Shown piece by piece: positions 7,144 through 13,253 of a DNA stretch of 13,253 bases. The notes beneath the pieces are model-generated. The model searched no databases, was not told the DNA's origin, and saw only the letters and a list, made by a program, of their open reading frames with translations. Source of the stretch: Propionibacterium sp. GTDB lineage: Bacteria; Actinomycetota; Actinomycetes; Propionibacteriales; Propionibacteriaceae. The stretch lies in assembly GCA_012719335.1 (NCBI GenBank), contig JAAYAO010000068.1:1-13253 (forward strand), in the 5' to 3' direction. Positions within the stretch are counted from its first letter, which is position 1. The number at the start of each line of letters is the position of its first letter. A program made the translations under genes and the position numbers.

Positions 7144-8859
7144 TCAGATGGCTTCGACCCGGGGGTAGGTGGGTTGCCACATCGCGGCGTAGACGTCCTG
7201 TACCGGGTTGGTCAGTTCGCGGGTGGCCACCCCGTCGGCGGAGGCCTGCGCGGCGACGGCCAGGGCCACGGTGGCCGAGACCATCCGCAACTGCTGCATC
7301 TCGGGCAGCAGCGAATCGCCGGGCCGGCGGAGTTTGCTGACCACCCCGGCAACGGCGGTGGCCGCGGCCGACAGCATCGACTGGGTGACCCGGGTCGCCC
7401 GGGACACGGTCACCCCCAGGCCGAGGCCGGGGAAGACCAGCGCGTTGTTGGCCTGGGCGATCTGGTGGGTCACCTCACCCATCCGGACCGGCCCGAAGGG
7501 TGACCCGGTCGCGATCAGGGCCCGTCCGTCGGTCCAGCGCAGCAGGTCGGCCGGTACCGCTTCGGCGTTGCTGGTGGGGTTGGACAGCGGGAAGATCACC
7601 GGTTGTTCGGTGTGCGAGGCCATGTCGGTGACGATCGCCTTGGTGAAGGTGCCGGCCTGGGCCGAGGTGCCGATCAGCACCGTGGGGTGCACGTTGTGCA
7701 CCACATCGGCCAGGGTGTAGTGCCCGGGCCGGTCCAGCGACCACCATTGCAGGTCTTCACCGGTGCGGGCGTAGGGCTGCTGGAAGGGCCGGATCCGGTC
7801 GCCGAGCCCGGAGTGGATCAGGCCGCGGCTGCCCAGGCACCAGAACTGGCGGCGGGCGTCCTCGGGGGACATGCCATCGGCCACCATCAGGTCGCAGAGC
7901 AGGTCGGCGATGCCGATGCCCGCGGTGCCCGCCCCGTGGATCACGAAACGTTGTTCGGTCAACGGCACCCCGGTGGCCTCCACCGCCGACAACAGCGCCG
8001 CGACGACCACCGCGGCGGTGCCCTGGATGTCGTCGTTGAAGGTGCAGTGGGTGTTGCGGTACTTGTCCAGGATCCGGTGGGCGTTGGCCGCCCCGAAGTC
8101 CTCCCAGTGGATCATCGCGTGCGGGAACAGTTTGCTCGCGGTGCGCACGAATTGGTCGACGAACTCGTCGTATTCCTCGCCGCGCACCCGGGCCCGGCGC
8201 AACCCCAGGTAGCTCTCGTCGTTGAGCAGTTGCAGGTTGTCGGTGCCGGTGTCGAGCACCACCGGCAGGGCGCGTTGCGGGTGGATACCGGCCGCGGCGG
8301 TGTACACCGCGAGCTTGCCGACCGCGATCCGCACCCCACCCACGCCCTGGTCACCGATGCCCAGAATGCCCTCGGAGTCGGTCACCACGATCAGGTCGAC
8401 GTCGTCGGCGTCGTGCCCGTAACCGAGCAGCGCCTCCTCCATGATCTCCGGCGCATCGATCGACAGGAACACCCCGCGCGGACGCTGCATCCAATGGCTA
8501 AACAGCTGGATCGCCTCGCCGATGGTGGGGGTGTAGATGATCGGCAGCATCTCCTCCAGATGCTCGGCCAGCAACCGGTAGAACAGCACCTCGTTGCGGT
8601 CCTGCATCGAGGTCAGGAAGAGGTTCTTGGCCAGGTTCGTGGTCTGCATCCGGTACTGGTCGTAGACCTTCTTCAACTGGTCGCTCATGTCGTTGACATG
8701 CCGCGGCAACAGCCCCCGCAGGCCGAGGGCGATCCGATCCTCGTAACTGAACGCGGTACCCCGGTTGATCATCGGCAGGGACAGGACCTCACGGCCCCGA
8801 GCCCGAATCCGCACCACCTCTCCGTCGGAGTCCTGGCCGAATTCGAACTGTTCCATCAT
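7144..8859 (-). CDS. maeA: Malic enzyme, NAD-type (oxaloacetate-decarboxylating)
   Basis: This 571-residue enzyme oxidatively decarboxylates malate to pyruvate and CO2, linking the TCA cycle to pyruvate and supplying reduced cofactor. It belongs to the long MaeA/SfcA class (about 565 residues), not the short MaeB class. Motifs in order are IIYTPTIG with Tyr109, the signature TDSEGILGIGDQGVGG (161-176), GKLAVY with catalytic Lys182, the metal site WEDF and FNDDIQGTAA (Glu253, Asp254, Asp276, Asp277), and the Rossmann loop GAGTAGIG at 309-316. One oddity: the acidic residue usual at the end of the second Rossmann strand (VD in relatives) is Gly343 (CLGSRGLI), so cofactor preference may differ. 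The ATG at 8859 is chosen because AGGAGG lies 6 nt upstream; a TTG at 8883 lies upstream of that site and is rejected. ATG 8856 is the alternative. The gene is divergent from the TIGR03936 gene. The symbol is by class. Confidence 0.93.
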   Translation of the reverse strand: MMEQFEFGQDSDGEVVRIRARGREVLSLPMINRGTAFSYEDRIALGLRGLLPRHVNDMSDQLKKVYDQYRMQTTNLAKNLFLTSMQDRNEVLFYRLLAEHLEEMLPIIYTPTIGEAIQLFSHWMQRPRGVFLSIDAPEIMEEALLGYGHDADDVDLIVVTDSEGILGIGDQGVGGVRIAVGKLAVYTAAAGIHPQRALPVVLDTGTDNLQLLNDESYLGLRRARVRGEEYDEFVDQFVRTASKLFPHAMIHWEDFGAANAHRILDKYRNTHCTFNDDIQGTAAVVVAALLSAVEATGVPLTEQRFVIHGAGTAGIGIADLLCDLMVADGMSPEDARRQFWCLGSRGLIHSGLGDRIRPFQQPYARTGEDLQWWSLDRPGHYTLADVVHNVHPTVLIGTSAQAGTFTKAIVTDMASHTEQPVIFPLSNPTSNAEAVPADLLRWTDGRALIATGSPFGPVRMGEVTHQIAQANNALVFPGLGLGVTVSRATRVTQSMLSAAATAVAGVVSKLRRPGDSLLPEMQQLRMVSATVALAVAAQASADGVATRELTNPVQDVYAAMWQPTYPRVEAI

Positions 8860-8865
8860 CAAGAA

Positions 8866-8871
8866 CCTCCT
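8866..8871 (-). promoter_or_regulatory. Strong ribosome-binding site of the malic enzyme
   Basis: AGGAGG on the minus strand lies 6 nt before ATG 8859 and 9 nt before ATG 8856. It rules out the longer reading from TTG 8883. Confidence 0.85.
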
Positions 8872-8883
8872 CGCGTCACCCAA

Positions 8884-8893
8884 AGCCTATGCT
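8884..8893. promoter_or_regulatory. Divergent promoter with overlapping -10 boxes
   Basis: The 10 bases AGCCTATGCT hold TATGCT on the plus strand (8888-8893) and TAGGCT on the minus strand (8889-8884). Both match the actinobacterial TAnnnT pattern, and they share the central TA. The plus box puts the transcript start at about 8900-8902, on the GTG of the TIGR03936 gene. The minus box gives a start near 8877, just ahead of the AGGAGG for malic enzyme. No clear -35 box was found on either side; TTGCTG (minus, 8915-8910) has a 20-nt spacer. Confidence 0.5.
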
Positions 8894-8901
8894 GTGCGGT
8901 T

Positions 8902-9609
8902 GTGAGCAGCAGCAACCGACCCCAGCCCGAACAACAAGCACCTCCGGTGCAGTGGTTGCGGGTGCAGTACGCCAAACGCGGACGCGCCCGGTTCACCTCG
9001 CATCGCGATTTCAGCCGGGCCTTCGACCGGGCGTTGCGCCGGGCCGGGGTGCCGATGGCCTATTCGTCGGGGTTCAATCCGCATCCGCGGGTGTCCTTCG
9101 CCAACGCCGCCCCGACCGGTGCGGCCACCGAGGCCGAGTATCTGGAGATCGGCACCAGCCGGGTCTGTGACCCCGCCCGCGTGCAGGAGGCACTGAACGC
9201 CGCCCTGCCGACCGGCCTGTCGGTGCTGGCGGTGGTGGAGGGCACCAGGGGTGGGCTGGCCGACCGGCTGGTCGCTTCGGCCTGGCGGGTCGAGCCGGCC
9301 GGCGTGCCCGACGGATTGCTGGACGAGGTGGTGCCGCAGTTCCTGGCCCGTGAGGGGGTGGAGGTGCAACGGATGACCAAGAACGGGATGCGCACCTTCG
9401 ACGCCCGCGCCGCGGTGGTCAGCGCGGCCGTCGAGGACGGGGCGCTGCGTCTGGTGATCCGGCACACCGCGCCCCTGGTGCGGCCCGATGACGTGATCTC
9501 GGCGATGACCGTGGTGGACGACAGATTCGCCCCCGAGGGGGTGTTGTTGACCCGGCTGGCCCAGGGGCCGCTGGACGGGGAATCGGTCGGGGATCCGCTG
9601 GCCGAGTGA
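8902..9609 (+). CDS. TIGR03936/DUF2344 radical SAM-associated protein
   Basis: This 235-residue protein has the opening typical of the family: VQWLRVQYAKRGRARFTSHRDFSRAF, then GVPMAYSSGFNPHPRVSFANAAPTG. The SHRD and GFNPHPR motifs are the family's hallmarks. These proteins occur next to, or fused to, a B12-binding radical SAM protein (TIGR03960) and just upstream of RNase E/G genes. Their biochemical role is unknown as far as I know. The second half (about 115-235) is a less conserved alpha/beta part. The GTG at 8902 is chosen because the coding bias begins there and a -10 box ends 8 nt earlier. No ribosome-binding site is seen, so the mRNA is probably leaderless. The frame stays open far upstream, but only as the antisense shadow of malic enzyme. 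The usual radical SAM partner is absent from its expected place, where malic enzyme lies instead. RNase E follows after 279 nt. Confidence 0.88.
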   Translation: MSSSNRPQPEQQAPPVQWLRVQYAKRGRARFTSHRDFSRAFDRALRRAGVPMAYSSGFNPHPRVSFANAAPTGAATEAEYLEIGTSRVCDPARVQEALNAALPTGLSVLAVVEGTRGGLADRLVASAWRVEPAGVPDGLLDEVVPQFLAREGVEVQRMTKNGMRTFDARAAVVSAAVEDGALRLVIRHTAPLVRPDDVISAMTVVDDRFAPEGVLLTRLAQGPLDGESVGDPLAE

Positions 9610-9660
9610 GGTTCCGGTTGCTCGTGACGTGAGTCGCTGGTGCCCGGGATTGGTCGGTTG

Positions 9661-9669
9661 TGCGATAGT
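9661..9669 (+). promoter_or_regulatory. Candidate extended -10 promoter for RNase E
   Basis: TGC-GATAGT has the TGn extension directly before a hexamer that matches TATAAT at 4 of 6 positions. It would start a transcript near 9676 and give a leader of about 210 nt. No good -35 box is visible, as is common when the TGn extension is present. Confidence 0.35.
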
Positions 9670-9671
9670 GG

Positions 9672-9702
9672 ACTCAGGTTTGGGTGCCGCCGGCACCTGA
9701 GT
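9672..9702 (+). promoter_or_regulatory. Hairpin in the long leader of the RNase E gene
   Basis: ACTCAGGT (9672-9679) pairs exactly with ACCTGAGT (9695-9702). Inside, GGTGCC (9683-9688) can instead pair with GGCACC (9692-9697). Further stems lie downstream: CCCGG/CCGGG at 9838-9850, and a GGGG/CCCC stem at about 9853-9872, just ahead of the ribosome-binding site. The 279-nt gap (9610-9888) holds no convincing gene. It may end the TIGR03936 transcript and/or form a structured 5' leader for RNase E, whose mRNA is self-regulated through its leader in E. coli. Confidence 0.4.
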
Positions 9703-9877
9703 TCGGCACCGAATGCCGCCCCGGAGATGACGAATGGGGGCGGGATCGGCCGCGTACTCGACCGCGACGCAGATGCGACCGCGGGGGTGCGTGAGACGTA
9801 GGTGTCGAGACCGCCAGCTTCCGGGTCGGCCCCGCCGCCCGGTGTCCGGGATCGGGGTGCCGTCACGCCCCGGCCTT

Positions 9878-9882
9878 GAGGA
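9878..9882 (+). promoter_or_regulatory. Ribosome-binding site of RNase E
   Basis: GAGGA lies 6 nt before ATG 9889. It fixes the start although the N-terminal region that follows is unconserved low-complexity sequence. Confidence 0.7.
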
Positions 9883-9888
9883 TCCTGC

Positions 9889-12800
9889 ATGCTCGACAAC
9901 GAAGAGAACAACGCTTCGACCACCGATAACGAACCCGCCACCAAGCCGGCGCGCACCCGACGCCGCGCGGCCAGCCGTCCGGCCGGCCCGCCCCCCGAAG
10001 TGACCGTGGAAGCCATCGCTCCGGCCACCGAAACCACCACCAGCGCGGCGGCCGCCGAGGCCGGTACCGAGCCCGAACCGGCCGGTGAACCGCGCACCGC
10101 CCCCGCCCGCACCCGCCGCCGGGCCACCAAGCCCGCCGGGGAACCCGCACCGGTGACCGAGGTCGCCACCGATGAGCCCGCGGCCGAGAGTAAGCCCGCG
10201 CCGCGCCGTCGCAGCCGGGCCAAGGCCGGCGACGAGACCGAGTCGGCCACCACCGGTGAGGTGCAGGACGCGCCGGCCACCGAGCAGGCCGACGAAGCCC
10301 CCAAGCAGACCCGCAGCCGCAGCCGACGAGCCCCGGCCGCGCAGCCCGAGACCGAGGCAGCGGAGGCCGCCGCGCCGGAGACCGCAGCGAAGGGCGAGAC
10401 CCCGGCCTCGGAGGAGACCCCGGCTTCGGAGGAGGCCGGCGGTGACAGCGCCGAGACGCCGACCCGCCGCACCCGCACCCGCCGCCGGGCCACCCGTCCG
10501 GCCGCCGCCCCGCCGCCGGTCGAACTCGAGGAACTGCCGGTGACCGAACCGGCCGAGCAGGAGCCGGTCGAGACCCCGGCCGCCGAGGCGGAGACCACCG
10601 AGGACGCCACGGCCGAGTCCACCGAGGACGCCGACACCGCCGACACCGAGACCGAGACCGCCGCATCGGACGAGGACTCCGACGAGGAGAAGTCCGCCGA
10701 CGCCGCCGGCGATGACGATGATGATTCCGACGACGATTCGGACGACTCCGAGGGGTCGGGGGACGAGTCCTCCGGCACCCCGCGCCGTCGTCGTCGCCGC
10801 CGCGGTGGCCGCCGCCGTCGCCGCAGCAGCGACCAGGACGGCGACGCCACCCCCGACGACGATTCCGATGACGACGACAACGACGACTCGTCCGATGACG
10901 ACGATCAGCCCAGCAGCGGTGACACCGATTCCGGCAGCGGCACCCGCCGTCGCCGGCGTCGTCGTCGCCGCCGCGGGGAGGACTCCGGCGGTTCCGACGA
11001 CGACTCGATGGATGTCGTGGTGCGGGTGCGGGAACCGCGCTCGGCCGGCTCCCGCAACGACGAGATCACCGGCATCGAGGGCTCGACCCGGATGGAGGCC
11101 AAGCGTCAGCGCCGTCGTGAGGGGCGCCAGGCCGGCCGCCGACGCACCCCGGTGTTGTCCGAGGCGGAGTTCCTGGCCCGCCGTGAATCGGTCAAGCGCG
11201 AGATGGTGATCCGGCAGAACGACGAACTCACCCAGATCGCCGTCCTCGAGGACGACGTGCTGGTCGAGCACTACGTCGACCGCGATTCGGCCGCCTCGCT
11301 GATCGGCAATGTGTACCTGGGCCGGGTGCAGAACGTGCTGCCCTCGATGGAGGCCGCCTTCATCGACATCGGCCGCGGCCGCAACGCGGTGCTGTACGCC
11401 GGAGACATCGACTGGGGCTCCTTCGGGGAGGCCGGTGAGTCGCGCCAGGTCGAGAAGGTGCTGAAGAGCGGCCAGACGATCATGGTGCAGGTCACCAAGG
11501 ATCCGGTCGGAGCCAAGGGCGCCCGGCTGACCCACCACATCTCGATGCCCGGCCGGTACGTCGTGTACTCACCGGGGGCCCACCTGTCGGGTATCTCCCG
11601 CAAGCTGCCCGACACCGAACGGCAGCGGCTGCGCGAGATCCTGTCCCGGGTGGTCGACGAGTCGGCCTCGGTGATCGTGCGCACCGCCGCCGAAGGGGTC
11701 AGCGAGAAGGAGCTGGTGCACGATGTGAACCGGCTCAAGGCCCAGTGGGAATCGATCGACAAGAAGCGCAAGGGGTCGGCCCCGCAGCAGCTCTACGGGG
11801 AGCCGGACCTGACCGTGCGGATCGTCCGGGACCTGTTCACCGAGGACTTCGTTTCGTTGACCATCGACGGCAACGACGGTGAGGACGACGCCTTCGACAC
11901 CGTGACCGCCTACGTGGCCGATGTGGCCCCGCACCTGAGCGACCGGATCACCAAGTGGAACCGGGACGGCGGCGATGTGTTCGCCGCCCGCCGCATCGAC
12001 GAGCAGATCTCGAAGGCGATGGAACGCAAGGTGCACCTGCCCAGCGGTGGTTCGCTGGTGATCGACCGCACCGAGGCGATGACGGTGATCGACGTGAACA
12101 CCGGCAAGTTCACCGGCACCGGCGGCAACCTGGAAGCCACCGTGACCAGCAACAACCTGGAGGCCGCCGAGGAGGTCGTGCGGCAACTGCGGTTGCGCGA
12201 CATCGGCGGCATCATCGTGATCGACTTCATCGACATGGTGTTGCCCAGCAACCGCGAATTGCTGTTGCGCCGGCTGGTCGAGTGCCTGGGTCGGGACCGC
12301 ACCCGGCACCAGGTGGCGGAGGTCACCAGCCTCGGGTTGGTGCAGATGACCCGCAAGAAGATCGGCACCGGCCTGGACAGTGCCTTCAGCGAACCGTGTG
12401 AAACCTGCCAGGGACGTGGCTACCACGTGCACACCATGCCGGTGGCCTCGCAGGCCCAGGCCGATGGTGGGGAGCGGCGCAGCCGCGGTAACCGCAACCG
12501 GCGCGGTAAGGGCGGCAACAACAACGGTGCGGCCAAGGACGAGCAGAAGCAGTCGGAGACCAAACACAACGGTGACGCCGAGCATCAGGCGCACAACCGT
12601 GAAGACCTGATGAAGGTGGTCGCCGCCACTGTCGGGGGAGCGCAGAAGGCCGCCGAGGAGCAGCCGGACGCCGGCGTGCAAGACGCCCCGCAGGAGGTCT
12701 CGGAGCAGGCTGCGGAGGACACCGGCGCGAAGAAGTCCGGGTCGCGATCGAGCCGGGGGAAGGCCACCAAGGACACTGCGAAGGACGCCGCGGCCGACTC

Positions 12801-13149
12801 CACCGACGAGGCGCAGTCGGACGAGGCGGGCGAGGCGAAGGCGGATCCGGAGACCAAGCCGGCCCGACGTCGGCGCAGCAGCCGCAGCACCTCGAAACCG
12901 GCCGAGGAGGCCAAGGACGAGGGGGCCGACACCGAGCCGTCGACCACCGAGCCGAAGGCCGATACGACCGAGGCCGACGAGCCGAAGGCCGAGGAGACCA
13001 AGCCGAAGCGCACCCGCAGCCGCAGTACCAAGGCCAAGCAGCCCCCGGCCGAAACCGACGGGCAGGCCGAGCCGGCCGGTGAGCAGACCGAGTTGGCCCC
13101 CGAGGGGGACGCCCTGCAGGCTGCCGAGCCGGAGCCGTCCGAGGCCTGA
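9889..13149 (+). CDS. rne: Ribonuclease E/G family protein
   Basis: This 1086-residue endoribonuclease cleaves single-stranded AU-rich RNA in mRNA turnover and rRNA/tRNA processing. The catalytic core begins near 430: MVIRQNDELTQIAVLEDDVLVE (439 on), the S1 domain with YLGRVQNVLPSMEAAFIDIGRGRNA, the 5'-sensor region, the DNase I-like part with Asp735 and Asn737 in VIDVNTGK and the aspartates of IDFIDM (779, 782), then the zinc-link pair Cys837-x-x-Cys840. Both arms are disordered by composition. The N-terminal arm (1-430) repeats RTRRRA (about 23, 75, 196) in Ala/Glu/Pro-rich sequence and has two acidic-then-polyarginine blocks (275-312 and about 325-362). The C-terminal arm (about 850-1086) is Lys/Glu/Ala-rich with RSRS-like patches. 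Actinobacterial RNase E typically carries arms on both sides of the core, where RNA and partner proteins bind. The start is ATG 9889 behind GAGGA. Confidence 0.95.
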   Translation: MLDNEENNASTTDNEPATKPARTRRRAASRPAGPPPEVTVEAIAPATETTTSAAAAEAGTEPEPAGEPRTAPARTRRRATKPAGEPAPVTEVATDEPAAESKPAPRRRSRAKAGDETESATTGEVQDAPATEQADEAPKQTRSRSRRAPAAQPETEAAEAAAPETAAKGETPASEETPASEEAGGDSAETPTRRTRTRRRATRPAAAPPPVELEELPVTEPAEQEPVETPAAEAETTEDATAESTEDADTADTETETAASDEDSDEEKSADAAGDDDDDSDDDSDDSEGSGDESSGTPRRRRRRRGGRRRRRSSDQDGDATPDDDSDDDDNDDSSDDDDQPSSGDTDSGSGTRRRRRRRRRRGEDSGGSDDDSMDVVVRVREPRSAGSRNDEITGIEGSTRMEAKRQRRREGRQAGRRRTPVLSEAEFLARRESVKREMVIRQNDELTQIAVLEDDVLVEHYVDRDSAASLIGNVYLGRVQNVLPSMEAAFIDIGRGRNAVLYAGDIDWGSFGEAGESRQVEKVLKSGQTIMVQVTKDPVGAKGARLTHHISMPGRYVVYSPGAHLSGISRKLPDTERQRLREILSRVVDESASVIVRTAAEGVSEKELVHDVNRLKAQWESIDKKRKGSAPQQLYGEPDLTVRIVRDLFTEDFVSLTIDGNDGEDDAFDTVTAYVADVAPHLSDRITKWNRDGGDVFAARRIDEQISKAMERKVHLPSGGSLVIDRTEAMTVIDVNTGKFTGTGGNLEATVTSNNLEAAEEVVRQLRLRDIGGIIVIDFIDMVLPSNRELLLRRLVECLGRDRTRHQVAEVTSLGLVQMTRKKIGTGLDSAFSEPCETCQGRGYHVHTMPVASQAQADGGERRSRGNRNRRGKGGNNNGAAKDEQKQSETKHNGDAEHQAHNREDLMKVVAATVGGAQKAAEEQPDAGVQDAPQEVSEQAAEDTGAKKSGSRSSRGKATKDTAKDAAADSTDEAQSDEAGEAKADPETKPARRRRSSRSTSKPAEEAKDEGADTEPSTTEPKADTTEADEPKAEETKPKRTRSRSTKAKQPPAETDGQAEPAGEQTELAPEGDALQAAEPEPSEA
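10711..10977 (+). repeat. Two acidic/polyarginine block repeats inside rne
   Basis: The same pattern occurs twice in residues 275-362: an Asp/Ser run of about 20-25 residues, a Gly/Ser/Thr linker (ending GTP or GT), then an arginine run (seven Arg at 299-305 and five at 308-312; ten Arg at 353-362). At DNA level, GAC/GAT and CGC/CGT codon arrays repeat. It looks like an internal duplication or codon-repeat expansion in frame. Confidence 0.65.
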
Positions 13150-13253
13150 TCCACCACTGCCTCTGAGCAGGGCCGCAAGCCCGGGTCGAGCCCGTACTGT
13201 GTTCGACGGGTTTCGACGGACGGCCGCTGCGCGGCCTGCTCAACCGGCGTCGA
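13150..13253 (+). other. Region after RNase E: small hairpin and possible promoter
   Basis: No gene is visible in these last 104 nt. GGCCGC/GCGGCC (13222-13227/13231-13236) forms a 6-bp stem with a 3-nt loop. TACTGT at 13195-13200 fits the TAnnnT -10 pattern. In many actinobacteria rplU-rpmA follows RNase E, so this may be the leader of that operon. The gene itself is outside the window. Confidence 0.3.

Noticed and set aside
8860..8883. Eight-residue longer malic enzyme from TTG 8883
   Set aside because: The AGGAGG at 8866-8871 would lie inside the coding region, and it has ideal spacing to ATG 8859/8856.
7603..8901. Upstream extension of the TIGR03936 frame by over 400 codons
   Set aside because: It is the reverse complement of malic enzyme. 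The family homology and the promoter box both place the start at GTG 8902.
9734..10003. 89-codon plus-strand frame ahead of rne
   Set aside because: It runs into rne in another frame, has no ribosome-binding site and has a non-coding-like composition rich in Arg/Pro/Ala.
10690..10980. CRISPR-like or satellite array
   Set aside because: The repeating GAC/GAT and CGC/CGT triplets are in frame within RNase E and encode Asp and Arg runs; there are no spacers of uniform length.
8887..11538. 883-codon minus-strand frame, rich in Gly/Leu/Val/Arg
   Set aside because: Antisense to the TIGR03936 gene, the rne leader and half of rne. Its composition simply mirrors the Asp/Glu/Arg codon arrays of RNase E.

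Overview
This is a GC-rich window (roughly 70 % G+C by eye). Its coding bias, GTG/TTG starts, a long RNase E with charged tails, and a TIGR03936-type gene directly before that RNase E all point to Actinomycetota. Mycobacteriales- or Propionibacteriales-like lineages are plausible, but the sequence alone does not settle which. No mobile element, CRISPR array, tRNA or rRNA was seen.

Layout. (a) Positions 1-161: the last codons of a probable plus-strand gene, then a 16-bp inverted repeat. (b) 162-1031, minus: a xylose-isomerase-like TIM-barrel protein. It is divergent from (c) 1078-6061, plus: a cytoplasmic-type arylsulfatase with an intact formylglycine motif, a 172-nt gap rich in hairpins, then two sulfotransferases in tandem only 3 nt apart. 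(d) 6091-6130: a perfect 17-bp stem that serves as a shared terminator. (e) 6146-6922, minus: a classical short-chain dehydrogenase/reductase (SDR). A 221-nt hairpin-rich gap separates it from (f) 7144-8859, minus: a malic enzyme of the NAD/MaeA class. (g) A compact divergent promoter with overlapping -10 boxes near 8884-8893. (h) 8902-9609, plus: a TIGR03936/DUF2344 protein, followed after 279 nt by (i) 9889-13149, plus: an Rne/Rng-family ribonuclease with very long low-complexity arms. The final 104 nt hold a small hairpin and a possible promoter for the next gene.

Functionally the window falls into two parts. The left part (162-6922) looks like an accessory module for sulfate esters and small metabolites: one enzyme that removes sulfate, two that would add it from PAPS, a TIM-barrel isomerase/epimerase candidate and an SDR. 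The substrate cannot be read from sequence. The right part (7144-13253) is housekeeping: central carbon metabolism (malate to pyruvate) and the conserved RNase E neighbourhood. The points most worth a second look are the sulfatase/double-sulfotransferase pairing and its structured spacer, an Asp-to-Gly change in the malic enzyme's dinucleotide fold, the overlapping divergent -10 boxes with a probably leaderless start, and the alternating acidic and polyarginine blocks of RNase E.
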